Source: JAFGJQ01 sp964586145
Lineage (GTDB): Bacteria > Planctomycetota > Phycisphaerae > UBA1845
Length of the DNA stretch: 64,000 nucleotides
Assembly (NCBI GenBank): GCA_964586145.1
Contig: CAZPHH010000015.1
Span: forward strand, 1-64,000
Direction of reading: 5' to 3'
Under the pieces are notes generated by a model. The model was not told the origin of the DNA and made no database searches. It saw only the letters and a program-made list of their open reading frames with translations. How positions within the stretch are numbered: position 1 is the stretch's first letter; each line of letters begins with the position of its first letter. A program made the position numbers and the translations under genes. This document shows, in pieces, positions 8,199-17,691 of the stretch.

Positions 8199-9161
8199 TC
8201 AGACCGGCAGGGGCGCCGCCCGAGCCACACCCTGCTTCCCTCGCATCACGACTTGAGACAGGGCTTCCAGCGCCTCACGTTCAGGATCGGTCGAGGCGTC
8301 ACTCTGGAGTTTCTCCACGGCCTGGGCAGGGGACATACCCTGCCGATCGCCGTCCCCTTGTGTAAGGGCGTCGTAGGCCTGGACAAAGCGAATCACGTGG
8401 GATCCCAGAGGAATCGTGGCGGGGCCTGCATCATCGTGGAGGGCCAGCACGTCGCGCACGGCGGGGTCTCGATTCACGAGCAGAGGGGCGGCGCCCCGCA
8501 GCACCGAGCCCAGCGAGTGGATCAGGTCCATGCCCAGGAAGGTGTGCTTCTTCATGACCCGTGGGTTGGCCTCCAGCGTGTTCATGGCCTTGCTGACCAG
8601 TTGCGACGTCACCTCGATGTTCTCGAGGTCCAGCAGCAGGGTTGCGACGCGTACGTCGTCGATCTCCTTACGCGACAGGCGGAGCTGCGCGGCCACGCGC
8701 TGGCTCAACTCCGCCAGGCGTTCGCTGCGGGCCTCGGCCCGGCTGGAGCCGGTCTGCAGGTACTTGGACAAGACGTCGACGACGCCGACGTACGCCTCGT
8801 GCAGTTCATCGAGCTTCTGGGCGCGCTCGTCGCACAACGTGCCGACCAGCAAAGCGGTCAGGCCCAGGGCGGCCCCCCAGACCGTCAGGGCCAGGTAGGT
8901 GAGGGCGGGCGTACTGAACCGGGCCAGTTCGGTGGAATCCAGGGACGTCGCGAGCCCCACCGCCAGCACGCAGAAGAAGGCGAGCACCCCCGCCGTCGAA
9001 CGCCCCAGGTAGTACCCGCCGAGAACAATCGGAAGGAAGAACAGGTTGAGAATCACCATCTTGTACCCGCCCGTTCGCCAGAACAGGCAGGTCAGGCCCA
9101 GGGCGACCACGATCAGCATGATTTCAAACGTCAGTCGTTCCCGAGTGAGTTTTCCGCTCAT
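8199..9161 (-). CDS. Membrane protein with degenerate HD-GYP-like domain
   Basis: A 320-residue protein with four or so hydrophobic segments in the first 110 residues, then a soluble domain that follows the HD-GYP layout but lacks its catalytic residues. Where active relatives have LLHDIGKI it reads LLLDLENIEV, and the HHE...GYP region is replaced by LALHDDAG. It is therefore probably a non-enzymatic c-di-GMP or partner sensor. The stop of the upstream HD-GYP gene lies 39 bases before the ATG, so the two are probably one operon. The start at 9161 follows GAGG; a GTG at 9176 is possible. The HD-GYP relationship is inferred from motif order and neighbours. Confidence 0.72.
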   Translation of the reverse strand: MSGKLTRERLTFEIMLIVVALGLTCLFWRTGGYKMVILNLFFLPIVLGGYYLGRSTAGVLAFFCVLAVGLATSLDSTELARFSTPALTYLALTVWGAALGLTALLVGTLCDERAQKLDELHEAYVGVVDVLSKYLQTGSSRAEARSERLAELSQRVAAQLRLSRKEIDDVRVATLLLDLENIEVTSQLVSKAMNTLEANPRVMKKHTFLGMDLIHSLGSVLRGAAPLLVNRDPAVRDVLALHDDAGPATIPLGSHVIRFVQAYDALTQGDGDRQGMSPAQAVEKLQSDASTDPEREALEALSQVVMRGKQGVARAAPLPV

Positions 9162-9200
9162 TCCTGCGTCCCTCACAAGCTGCCAGAAATTCCCGACCCC

Positions 9201-10619
9201 TCATATCCCCGCCGCCGTCACACAGGGGACGGGCACCCCTCGGATCCTCTCGCCCGTCCTGCTTGCTCTGTTCCCCTCGTCCGGCCCGTCGGAATCGACG
9301 GCGCCCGGTCCGGTGTACTGATCCGCGATCGCGCGGAACTTGTGCTCGATTCCCAGCCACACTTCCACGACGACCGGGTCGAACTGGGTGCCGGCGTGCT
9401 CTCGAATGACGTCCACGCACGTCTCGTGCGGGACCGCTTCCTTGTAGACGCGTTTCGTGCGGATCGCATCGTACACATCCGCAATGGCGACGATGCGCGC
9501 CGCCAGCGGGATGTCTTCCCCCGCCAGCTTGAATGGATATCCCTCTCCGTTCCACCATTCGTGGTGCCCGAAGGCGATTTCCCGGGCCATCTGCAGGAAG
9601 TTGGTGCTGCCCAATCGCCGCTCCAGTTGCTGCAGGCAGGTCCCACCAATGGCGGCGTGTTCCTGGATCGCCCGGCGCTCGCCCGCGTTGAGCGGTCCCG
9701 GTTTGCGCAGAATCCGATCCTCGATGCCCACCTTGCCGATGTCGTGCAACGCCGCGCTGAGCCCGATCAGGCGGACGAACGCGGGGGTGACCTGCTCGCG
9801 GAATTTCGGATGCTCGCGCAGGGCTGCGGCCAGGGCCGTCGAGTACCCGGCGATGCGCTCCAGGTGGTCGCCGGTTTCCGGGTCGCGTGAGTCGGCGAGC
9901 TTGGCGAGCCCGAAAATCACGGCGTCCCGCGTGCGGATCAAGGTCTGCGCCTGCTCCCGCGCCGCCTGGGCGGCGTTCTCACGCGCTTTCTCCGCTCTCT
10001 CCTGAGAACGAGTGAGAACCATGTACAGCCCGATTCCGGAAAGCGTGCAGATCCACAGTAGCGTGACGCCGCTCACCAGGGCCAGCGAACGCGACACGTC
10101 GGCCGGTCTGACCGCAGCCAGCGCAACGGCTTGGTGAAGCACGACGTAACCGCCGCTTTGGCCGATCGGACGGAGGACGGCCGCGTGACGTCCGTCGGGC
10201 AAATCCACCCACCCGCGCAACCCCCCCGTGGGAGCCTCCGGGTCGCCCGTCGCCGGCGTCCAGGTCACCTCGGACCCGACGGGGCACGGAGTGCCTGGCG
10301 TAGCGTCCAGGGTGTGGCAGGCACGGACCCGCCAGCCCGCGTCCACGAGCAGAATGTCTCCACCCCCCGGATGCAGAGTCTTCGCCGCACCGGCCAGTTG
10401 CGTGAGACTGTGCGGATCGGATGCCGACAGAGGTCCACCTGCAGATGCGAGAGCCGCTTCCAGCCTTTGCGCTTGGGTCTCAAGGGAGCACCACGCCGAG
10501 CACGCAGCCTCATGCGCGGAGGATCGGGCGATGTACTGGTACTGCATCCACAGCCCGACGGCCACACAACCCGCCTGAACCGCGATGATCACTGAGAACT
10601 GCTTCAGACGTGATTTCAC
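9201..10619 (-). CDS. Membrane-anchored HD-GYP phosphodiesterase
   Basis: A 472-residue sensor enzyme. A transmembrane helix lies at about residues 8-28, an extracytoplasmic region follows to about 180, and a second helix at about 182-204 precedes a short coiled stretch (RSQERAEKARENAAQAAREQ). The HD-GYP domain covers about 225-430, with HDIGKVGIEDRIL, a downstream histidine pair and HHEWWNGEGYP, so it should cleave c-di-GMP. The periplasmic part has several cysteines and no recognised sensor fold. It is the first gene of a two-gene unit with the degenerate homologue and diverges from the HD-GYP/PilZ gene at 11241. Confidence 0.92.
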   Translation of the reverse strand: MKSRLKQFSVIIAVQAGCVAVGLWMQYQYIARSSAHEAACSAWCSLETQAQRLEAALASAGGPLSASDPHSLTQLAGAAKTLHPGGGDILLVDAGWRVRACHTLDATPGTPCPVGSEVTWTPATGDPEAPTGGLRGWVDLPDGRHAAVLRPIGQSGGYVVLHQAVALAAVRPADVSRSLALVSGVTLLWICTLSGIGLYMVLTRSQERAEKARENAAQAAREQAQTLIRTRDAVIFGLAKLADSRDPETGDHLERIAGYSTALAAALREHPKFREQVTPAFVRLIGLSAALHDIGKVGIEDRILRKPGPLNAGERRAIQEHAAIGGTCLQQLERRLGSTNFLQMAREIAFGHHEWWNGEGYPFKLAGEDIPLAARIVAIADVYDAIRTKRVYKEAVPHETCVDVIREHAGTQFDPVVVEVWLGIEHKFRAIADQYTGPGAVDSDGPDEGNRASRTGERIRGVPVPCVTAAGI

Positions 10620-11240
10620 ACCGATGCCCCGGTCACCGGATCGGTCCTGCGGCGGTTTCTCGCCTGGATGCCTGGCGAACGAGAGTTGGCGCGATTCCAG
10701 AACCGGCTACGCATACGTCGGCGAATTCGGACCTAGAGTTTAGGGTTGCCGGCGAGCCAACCGGGATCCTTCGCGGAAGCCTCCACTCCAGTGCCGCTGA
10801 ATACGACGGCGCAGGGTTCGGGCGGGGCAAGCGAGCCCACGGGAGAAGCCCCGGTCACCACGGGACTCGCCCGGCTCGCTCTGCACAGGTTCCACAGTTT
10901 CCGCAAGTAAGTCTTCTGCCCCAGGATCCGGAGGACAAGTGTCGAAGTCTATGTCCCGGGTTGCCCTGTCGGGAAGCGCGTACGTAGTCCTACGCACACC
11001 TCGCCTTCACTGCAGCGATGGCTTCAAACCTGATGTTTCGTTCCCGCAGTGAGTCGTACCGTCGGGCTGCTGGAGCGATGCTCTGCTGAAAGACGCTCAC
11101 GGGTCCAATTCAGTTACGAAGCGCAATCGTACGATGTTAATTAGGGGATTCGTCAAAAGTTCTGTCCAGCGGACACGGACAGACCTAAGGTTCAAGTTGA
11201 CGTCACCGGATTTGCACGCAGGCCGTGCGGGGAGCGGGTC
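10620..11240. other. Divergent intergenic region between HD-GYP genes
   Basis: No gene is supported in these 620 bases. A small perfect inverted repeat, CGTAGTCCTACG, lies at 10983-10994. The last 100 bases before the ATG at 11241 are less GC-rich and probably hold the promoter, and GGGGAGCGG lies just upstream of that ATG. I saw no riboswitch core. Confidence 0.4.
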
Positions 11241-12656
11241 ATGTCTGCGGTAGAGATTGACTACAGCACGCAATCAGCGGACACGAACGCCTCAAGCGGC
11301 GCTCCGCCCTCGATTCGCTCCGGTTTCCTGCCGGTGCCTCTGCATCATATGCCCTTGTCCGTCCTGAACACGATTCCGGTGTACGTGAAAGCCCGCACGA
11401 CCCTGAACCGGAGCGCCGTTTTCGCAAATACGTATTCCCTGTACACCGCGGGCGTGGTGCCCTTCACGGAGGCCGATCGGGAACGTCTCGCCGGCAACGG
11501 GATTCGATTCGTCTATGTCCGGGTCGCGGATCAGCGCCGGCTGCAGCGGGCACTGGAGTCCTGTCTGGCATCCGTGGCCGGCGACCCGCAGGTTCCGGCC
11601 AGTGAGGCGTCCGCCCTGGTGTACGAAACCAGCTTCGGCCTGATGAACGAGGTGCTGTCTGACCCGACCCTGCGTACGGCCGCCGACCCCCTCAAGCACG
11701 TTTGTGAGGCCATCTCCACGCTGGTGGTGTGTCATCAGAACGCATTCTCTCACTTGTTCGCGGCGGCGCGGCACGACTTCTTCACGGCCACACATCTGGT
11801 GAACGTGGCGACCTGGATCGTACCGCTGGCCTACCAACTCGGGTGCAAGGACGAGGCAGAGCTGATCCAGATCGGACAGGCCGGCCTGCTGCACGATCTG
11901 GGAAAGGTCCGGGTTTCTTCCGAGGTCATCAACAAGGAGAGCGAGCTGACGGACGAGGAGCGGGCGGAGATTCGCCGGCACCCGGCAATCGGCCACGAGT
12001 TGTTGACCGCGGCGGATTGGTGCTCCGAGCTGGTGGCGACCGTGGCTCTGCAGCATCACGAACGCATGGACGGGAGCGGGTACCCGCATCAGCTCAAGGG
12101 CGACGCCATCCATTTCGTCAGTCGGATATGTGCGGTGGCCGACGCGTTTGACGCCATGACCGCCGTGCGACCGTACAAGGACCGAGCGCTGAGTGCGGCG
12201 GAGGCCCTGGCCATCCTGCAGAGCGAAACGCCCGCAAAGTATGATCCGCAGGTGATGGCTGCGTGGTTCGGGTTGATCGCGCCAGAGAGCGCCGCCCGGG
12301 AGCAGAGGAAGGAACCCACCGAGGAACGCCGGGACTATCCTCGTTTTCATTTCCGGTGCCCGGCCCGCGTACAGGTTCTGTCGTCCGGCACAGTCGCCCC
12401 ACCCGAGCCGGTGGAGTTCGAGACGACCACGCACAGTCTCTCGCGCGGTGGAATCGGGTTGCGCCACGCCTGCCCCCTGGCCCTGGGGTGCCGGGTCCGG
12501 GTCTATCCGCGGGTCCGCGCATGGACGCGCGAGTACCTCGAGGGCACCGTCGTCCGCTGTCGTGAAACGTCGGAGGGAATCTACGACATCGGCGTGGAGT
12601 TCACGCCGGAATGCAGGGCCCTGACCGGACGGCGCGCCGGCGAGGATGACCGGTAG
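11241..12656 (+). CDS. HD-GYP / PilZ two-domain protein, paralogue
   Basis: A 471-residue close paralogue of the protein at 6694-8103, alike from the shared motif LPVPLHHMPLSVLN to the C-terminus. The HD-GYP residues are intact (HLVNVATW, LLHDLGKV, HHERMDGSGYP), so it should hydrolyse c-di-GMP. In the PilZ domain the RxxxR motif is present (RDYPR), but the second motif reads SLSRGG where the consensus has D/NxSxxG, so c-di-GMP binding may be weaker. GGGGAGCGG upstream of the ATG supports this start. The pair probably arose by duplication, and together they flank the divergent two-gene HD-GYP unit. Confidence 0.92.
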   Translation: MSAVEIDYSTQSADTNASSGAPPSIRSGFLPVPLHHMPLSVLNTIPVYVKARTTLNRSAVFANTYSLYTAGVVPFTEADRERLAGNGIRFVYVRVADQRRLQRALESCLASVAGDPQVPASEASALVYETSFGLMNEVLSDPTLRTAADPLKHVCEAISTLVVCHQNAFSHLFAAARHDFFTATHLVNVATWIVPLAYQLGCKDEAELIQIGQAGLLHDLGKVRVSSEVINKESELTDEERAEIRRHPAIGHELLTAADWCSELVATVALQHHERMDGSGYPHQLKGDAIHFVSRICAVADAFDAMTAVRPYKDRALSAAEALAILQSETPAKYDPQVMAAWFGLIAPESAAREQRKEPTEERRDYPRFHFRCPARVQVLSSGTVAPPEPVEFETTTHSLSRGGIGLRHACPLALGCRVRVYPRVRAWTREYLEGTVVRCRETSEGIYDIGVEFTPECRALTGRRAGEDDR

Positions 12657-13166
12657 AGCCGGGCTGCCTTTGCTCATGTCCGGTTTGGCCACTCCATCCC
12701 CGGCTCCAGCGGCGGACACGGCAATCGGCGGAGCGCCTCTGCCCGGAGCCACGTCCGGGGTTGCGCCGGCAGTTGCGTATTCGTTGAGGGATCGGGTTTG
12801 CGGGATCACGCCCGTGACGCTGGGCATTGCGGCGACGGGGTCGAGTCGAATACCGTGACGGTGCAGTTCGGAGATGCGTCGCCCTCATCTGACTGCTTCC
12901 ATCTCCCCGGGGGATGGCCTGCGCGAAGTGCACTCCGGCTACACGGTCGTTGTGCAGCCGTGCTTCGATTGAGGTCGTCCCGTGTCGGGGCCGTCGCCGC
13001 GTGACGGCTCGTTCAGACCGCTCCCGCCGCACGTTGCTCTGCCACCTCACCGCGGCCCAACCCTCTCGCCATCCCCGGCGCTTCGAGCCAGAGCCCAAAC
13101 GCCTTCCCGGCCCGCCGCGGCGGGCGTCGCTTGACAGACCCGCGGGAATTCGCAGGATGCTCCGAT
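12657..13166. other. Intergenic region before the uronate operon
   Basis: No gene is supported. A TTGACA at 13131-13136 lies 30 bases before the IclR start. Seventeen bases downstream of it is AGGATG, a poor -10. If used, it would give a nearly leaderless transcript. Nothing else stands out. Confidence 0.35.
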
Positions 13167-14024
13167 ATGGAAACCGCGCGTTCGCATGTGGACAAGTACC
13201 GCATTCCCAATCTGGCCAAGGCGTGCGGGGTCTTGGCCCTGCTGGCGCCCCGGCGGACGGGAATGACGCCCAGCGAGGTCGCCCGGCACCTGTCGATGCC
13301 GCGGACGACCGCGTTTCGTGTGTTGCGCACGCTTTGCGGGGAGGGGCTGCTGGAGGAGTCAGAGGGTCGCTATCGCGCAGGTCCCGGTTTGCTGCGGCTG
13401 GGTCTGATGGCCGTCGAAACCGCAGAGCTGCCGGCGCAGGCGGAGCCGGTGCTCCATGCCCTGGCCCAGCAGACCGGCGAGACGGCGCACCTGGCGATCC
13501 GCGCGGGGGACCGGATGCTCATCGCCGCGGTGTGCGACAGTCCGAACCCGATCCGGGTGGCCAGCCGTCCGGGTACGCTGGTCCTGATGCACTGTGCGGC
13601 GACGGGCAAGGCCGTGCTGGCCGGCCTGTCGGCGGAGGCGGTCCGGGCCCTGCTGCCCGGTCCGAAGTTCGAACGGCGTACGGAGCGCACCCTTACGACG
13701 CCGGCGGCGCTGGAGCGCGAGCTGGAGGCGATTCGCCGGCAGGGGTACGCCGTAGATGACGGGGAGTATCACGACGGGGTTCGGTGCCTGGCCGCGCCGG
13801 TGTTCAACGCCCGGGGTGAGGCCACGGCCGCGATCGGCATCACGGCCGCCGCTGCGCGCTTCACGAAGCGACGCCTCCCGTCTGTGGCTCGGGACGTAAA
13901 GCATGCGGCCGAAGCGTTGTCCGTCGCGATGGGTCGAACGCCGACCGGCGGGGCGGCGCCCGCTCGCGCGGGCCTGAGGGAGACGCGGGATGTCTCCGGG
14001 AGCATACCTGTTCTTGAAGAGTGA
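13167..14024 (+). CDS. IclR-family transcriptional regulator
   Basis: A 285-residue regulator with an N-terminal winged helix (MTPSEVARHLSMPRTTAFRV) and a C-terminal effector-binding domain typical of IclR proteins (GKAVLAG, then DDGEYHDGVRCLAAPVFN). Members of this family such as KdgR sense 2-keto-3-deoxygluconate or related intermediates. Because it is the first gene of an operon encoding KduI, KduD and an Eda-type aldolase, a KdgR-like role is likely. The start at 13167 is an ATG; a TTG at 13131 would add 12 residues that do not fit the family. Only 7 bases separate it from kduI. The last 25 residues are low-complexity. Confidence 0.9.
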   Translation: METARSHVDKYRIPNLAKACGVLALLAPRRTGMTPSEVARHLSMPRTTAFRVLRTLCGEGLLEESEGRYRAGPGLLRLGLMAVETAELPAQAEPVLHALAQQTGETAHLAIRAGDRMLIAAVCDSPNPIRVASRPGTLVLMHCAATGKAVLAGLSAEAVRALLPGPKFERRTERTLTTPAALERELEAIRRQGYAVDDGEYHDGVRCLAAPVFNARGEATAAIGITAAAARFTKRRLPSVARDVKHAAEALSVAMGRTPTGGAAPARAGLRETRDVSGSIPVLEE

Positions 14025-14031
14025 TGAAACC

Positions 14032-14862
14032 ATGCGATTTCAGGCAACACCCGACTCGGTTCGCTATCTGAGCATGAGCGCGGCGGACTTGCAGTCAGCA
14101 TTTGTGATCGGCGGGCTGTTCCGGGCCGGCGCCGTGGACCTGGTACTGACCGACCTGGATCGGGCCGTGTTCGGGACCGCGGTACCGACGGACCGGCCGC
14201 TCGAACTGCCCGTCCCGGCTGAACTGCGTGCGGCGCATTTCTGCGACCGGCGAGAGCTCGGCGTCCTCAACGTGGGCGGTCCGGGGACGGTGGCCGTCGA
14301 CGGGCGTTCGTACGATCTGGCGCCGCAAGACGGTGTATACATCGGGCGTGGAAGCCAGGCGATCGTGTTTTCCAGTGCCCGGCCGGCGGAGCCCGCCCGC
14401 TTCTACCTGCTGAGCTACCCGGCGCACGCCGCCCTGCCGACAACCGTGGTTCGGCAGGCAGAGGCCAACGAGGTGCATGCGGGTTCTGACGCAGATGCGA
14501 ATCGGCGAACCATCCACCAGTACATCCACGAAGGGGGCGTTCGCAGTTGCCAGCTTGTCATGGGCTTCACCGAGCTCGCCGCGGGAAGCGTGTGGAACAC
14601 CATGCCGCCGCATACGCACGCGCGACGAACGGAAATCTACACCTACTTCGACATTCCCACGGGGCACCGCGTGCTGCACCTGCTGGGCCGGCCTGACGAA
14701 ACTCGTCATGTGTGGCTATCGCCCGGAGACGCGGTGCTGTCACCCGCCTGGTCCATTCACAGCGGCGTGGGCACGACCCACTACCGCTTCATCTGGGGCA
14801 TGGGAGGGGAGAACCAGACGTTTGCGGACATGGACGGCGCGGCGATCGCCGCCCTTCGTTGA
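14032..14862 (+). CDS. kduI: 5-keto-4-deoxyuronate isomerase
   Basis: A zinc-dependent cupin of 276 residues that isomerises 5-keto-4-deoxyuronate (from unsaturated uronates) to 2,5-diketo-3-deoxygluconate. The length fits the family. The metal-binding part is visible as MPPHTHARRTEIYTYFD, with the later histidine in SPAWSIHSGVGT, and the C-terminus has the usual YRFIWGMGGEN. The start at 14032 is chosen because the N-terminus then matches family members (MRF...DSVRYLS). It lies 7 bases after the IclR gene and 30 bases before dctP, so the genes are probably co-transcribed. Confidence 0.95.
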   Translation: MRFQATPDSVRYLSMSAADLQSAFVIGGLFRAGAVDLVLTDLDRAVFGTAVPTDRPLELPVPAELRAAHFCDRRELGVLNVGGPGTVAVDGRSYDLAPQDGVYIGRGSQAIVFSSARPAEPARFYLLSYPAHAALPTTVVRQAEANEVHAGSDADANRRTIHQYIHEGGVRSCQLVMGFTELAAGSVWNTMPPHTHARRTEIYTYFDIPTGHRVLHLLGRPDETRHVWLSPGDAVLSPAWSIHSGVGTTHYRFIWGMGGENQTFADMDGAAIAALR

Positions 14863-14892
14863 TGGGGCCCTTCGGGATTCGGAGGATCGGTC

Positions 14893-15924
14893 ATGACATA
14901 CTCCGCTCCGAGGTTCTTTCGCGTTGCGGTTTTCACGGTGATGGGCGTCGTGTGTCTCAGCGCGCCGGGCTGCGGCAGGGAGGAGGATGGCCGGCATGTC
15001 ATGAAGGTGGGCCAGATTCTCCCCGCGGATCACCCCACGTCCGTGGCCATGGAGTTCTTCCGGAAACGGGTGGAGGAGCTGTCGGACGGTCGGATCGAGG
15101 TGCGCCTGTTTCCCAACGGGCAATTGGGCGGCGCCAACGAGCTGATCGTGGACTGCCAGCGGGGGAATGTCGAGGCGGCGGTGGTATCGGCGGCCCCACT
15201 GGCCCAACACGTCCCCGAGCTGAACGTGCTGGTGATGCCCTTCGTTTTTCGCGACGGGGCACACCAGCAGGCCGTTCTGGACGGTCCCGTTGGAGCCAGA
15301 CTGCGCGAATGCGTCGCTTCCGCGAGCCTGCAGGCAGCAGCGTTCTTCGACGCGGGCTCCCGGAACATCATGACCCGCAAGGGCCCGATCCGGGAGCCGG
15401 CCGACTTGTCGGGGTTGAAAATTCGCGTCATGGACTCCGCCGTCCTGACGGAAACCGTGGCACGGCTGGGCGCCACGGCCGTTCCCATGAGCCAGGGAGA
15501 GGTCTACAGCGCACTGCAGACCGGCGTCATCGACGGGTGGGAGAACAATCCACCCACCTGTCTGGCCTTCTCCATGCACGAGACGGGCTGCAAGCACTTC
15601 GCATGGACGCGCCACGTTTCGATTCCAGACCTGCTGATCGTGAACCAACGGTGGTACGACGGGTTGGCCGAGCCCTTGCAGAAGGCGCTCGACCAGGCGG
15701 CGATGGAGACGCGCGATCGCCAGCGCACGCTGTGGTCTGCGTATGAGACCCAGGCGATCGACACGCTCAAACAGGCCGGCATGATCTTCACAGAGGTACA
15801 CGGCGACGCCTTCGCGAGTCGTTTTGAGGGTTTCTACGACGCGTACGTGCAGCGGTACGGCCGACCGTTTGCCGACCTGCTGGCCCAGATTCGCGAAACG
15901 GGCGGGCAGACGCATGCTCCATAA
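14893..15924 (+). CDS. dctP: TRAP transporter solute-binding protein DctP
   Basis: A 343-residue periplasmic binding protein of a tripartite ATP-independent (TRAP) transporter. A signal sequence ends in SAPGC near residue 27, so it may be a lipoprotein, though the box is not perfect. Family marks include LPADHPTSVAMEFF, the arginine-bearing GLKIRVM segment that usually contacts the substrate carboxylate, and YSALQTGVIDGWENN. The context points to unsaturated or keto-deoxy uronates as substrates. The stop overlaps the start of the small membrane subunit. Confidence 0.95.
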   Translation: MTYSAPRFFRVAVFTVMGVVCLSAPGCGREEDGRHVMKVGQILPADHPTSVAMEFFRKRVEELSDGRIEVRLFPNGQLGGANELIVDCQRGNVEAAVVSAAPLAQHVPELNVLVMPFVFRDGAHQQAVLDGPVGARLRECVASASLQAAAFFDAGSRNIMTRKGPIREPADLSGLKIRVMDSAVLTETVARLGATAVPMSQGEVYSALQTGVIDGWENNPPTCLAFSMHETGCKHFAWTRHVSIPDLLIVNQRWYDGLAEPLQKALDQAAMETRDRQRTLWSAYETQAIDTLKQAGMIFTEVHGDAFASRFEGFYDAYVQRYGRPFADLLAQIRETGGQTHAP

Positions 15925-16396
15925 GCTGTACAGCCAGTTGGAGGAGATCGTGGGCGCCGTCCTGCTGGCCGCCACGTGCGCGGTGGCGGTGATCCAGGTC
16001 GCGGCGCGGTACGTTCTGGCGTCTCCGCCGGCCTGGACGGAAGAGGCGGCGACGCTGCTCTTCGCCTGGCTGGTGTTCGTGGGGGCGTCGCTGGCCCTGA
16101 AGCGCAACGAGCATTTCGCCCTGGACGTGGTGGTGGTCCGGCTGCCCCACGGCCTCCGGCGCATGGTCCAGCTTGTTGTCCTGCTACTGACATTCGCGTT
16201 CTGCCTTCTGCTGATTGTGTACGGAGCCATCCTGGCCGTTGATTCCTGGAACGTGCGGACGGCGGTGATGGAGATCCCGCGGACCTGGCTGTACGCATCC
16301 GTGCCGGTCGGCGGCGGGCTGATGGCCGTTCGCACCGTTGAGGCGATGCTCCAGTGGGTTGCGGCCGGGCGCACGCCGGCGGAGGGTGGATCGTGA
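15914..16396 (+). CDS. dctQ: TRAP transporter small membrane subunit DctQ
   Basis: A 160-residue inner-membrane protein with four predicted helices, the standard DctQ arrangement. The WTEEAATLLFAWLVFVGASL stretch is the family signature. ATG at 15914 lies 11 bases inside the end of dctP and is the only start that fits the family N-terminus; an upstream in-frame GTG would add unrelated residues. Its stop overlaps the GTG start of dctM. With DctM it forms the membrane part of a sodium-driven uptake system. Confidence 0.93.
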   Translation: MLHKLYSQLEEIVGAVLLAATCAVAVIQVAARYVLASPPAWTEEAATLLFAWLVFVGASLALKRNEHFALDVVVVRLPHGLRRMVQLVVLLLTFAFCLLLIVYGAILAVDSWNVRTAVMEIPRTWLYASVPVGGGLMAVRTVEAMLQWVAAGRTPAEGGS

Positions 16397-17691
16397 GCCC
16401 GCTGATCCAGGTGCTGCTGATCGGCTTCCTCATTCTGCTGGCGGTCGGCGTGCCGATTTCGGTTGCGCTGGTGCTCGCCGCGGGGGCGGCCATGGTGGGC
16501 TGGAGCGGATACGATCTCAACCTCATTCCGTTGAAGCTCTTCGCGGAGACCAACCGCTTTCCCCTGCTGGCGATTCCGTTTTTCGTGCTGGCCGGCAGCC
16601 TGATGAGCAAAGGGGGGATGTCCGGCCGGCTGATTGACCTGGCCCGGGCGCTGGTGGGATGGCTCCACGGCGGAGTGGCCATGGTCAGTGTGGTGTCGTG
16701 CATGTTCTTTGCCGCCGTTTCCGGTTCGACGGCCGCCACCACGGCCGCCATCGGGATCGTGCTCATCCCGGCCATGATCCAGAGCGGATATTCGCGAGGA
16801 ACCGCCACCGCCCTGCAATCGACCGCGGGCTCGATCGGCATCATCATTCCACCCAGCGTGCCGTTCGTCCTGCTGGGGGTGATCGGCGGCATCTCGATCG
16901 GGGAGTTGTTCCTGGGGGGCGTGTTCCCCGGGATTGCGGTGGGGCTTGCCCTGATGGTGGTGGCGTACGCCATTGCCCGCGTGCAGCGCCACTCGCCGTC
17001 CGCCGCGGGTCTGGGTCTGAAGGCCGCGGGGCGCACGTTTGCCCGGGCGATTCTCCCGCTGCTGACCATCCTGTGGGTCCTGGGCGGCATTGTGTGCGGC
17101 CTGGTCACGCCCACGGAAGCGGCGATTGTGGCGGTCGTGTGGGCGCTGCTGGTCGGTGGCCTGGTCTATCGGGAATTGGCCTGGTCCGACCTGGGCGCCG
17201 CACTCGTGGACAGCACAAAGGTGACGGGGATTGTCGTGCTCTGCATCGGCGCAACCGCCCCGTTCTCCTGGTTGCTGACCGTGGAGCAGGTCCCGCAGCA
17301 GATCGCGGCGGGCATGCTGAGCCTCACCACAAGCCCGGCGGCGCTGACGCTGATGATGCTGGCCATTCTGCTGGTCATCGGAACGTTTTTGGACCTGACG
17401 CCGGCCATGATTCTGCTGGTGCCCATTCTGATGCCCATCGCGCAGGACACCGTCGGGATGGATCCGGTGCAGTTTGGCGTCATGCTGGTGCTGGCCCTGG
17501 GCATCGGGCAGAGCACGCCGCCGGTGGGGATCGCCCTGTTCGTGGCGTGCAGCGTGGGCAAGGCGCGAATCGGGGAGGTGTCGCGGGCACTCGGGCCGTT
17601 TCTGCTGGCCATGATCGCCGTACTGCTGTTGACGGCCTTCTGGCCGGCATTGACCACCGCGCTGCCGTCCGCCCTGCTGCGTGGCGGATAG
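16393..17691 (+). CDS. dctM: TRAP transporter large membrane subunit DctM
   Basis: A 432-residue membrane protein with about 12 helices that forms the sodium-coupled transport channel. Recognisable stretches are FFVLAGSLMSKGGMS, FFAAVSGSTAATTAAIG, SIGIIIPPSVPFVL and TPAMILLVPILMPIA. GTG at 16393 overlaps the dctQ stop and is preceded by GGAGGG, which fixes the start. The gene is followed 34 bases later by kduD, placing transport and catabolism in the same operon. Confidence 0.95.
   Translation: MSPLIQVLLIGFLILLAVGVPISVALVLAAGAAMVGWSGYDLNLIPLKLFAETNRFPLLAIPFFVLAGSLMSKGGMSGRLIDLARALVGWLHGGVAMVSVVSCMFFAAVSGSTAATTAAIGIVLIPAMIQSGYSRGTATALQSTAGSIGIIIPPSVPFVLLGVIGGISIGELFLGGVFPGIAVGLALMVVAYAIARVQRHSPSAAGLGLKAAGRTFARAILPLLTILWVLGGIVCGLVTPTEAAIVAVVWALLVGGLVYRELAWSDLGAALVDSTKVTGIVVLCIGATAPFSWLLTVEQVPQQIAAGMLSLTTSPAALTLMMLAILLVIGTFLDLTPAMILLVPILMPIAQDTVGMDPVQFGVMLVLALGIGQSTPPVGIALFVACSVGKARIGEVSRALGPFLLAMIAVLLLTAFWPALTTALPSALLRGG

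Noticed and set aside
10620..10987. A 125-codon plus-strand open frame between HD-GYP genes
   Set aside because: No ribosome site, no motif, and the composition of non-coding GC-rich DNA.
12914..13759. A 281-codon plus-strand frame overlapping the IclR gene
   Set aside because: It becomes an out-of-frame shadow of IclR; the first part has no motif and no ribosome site.
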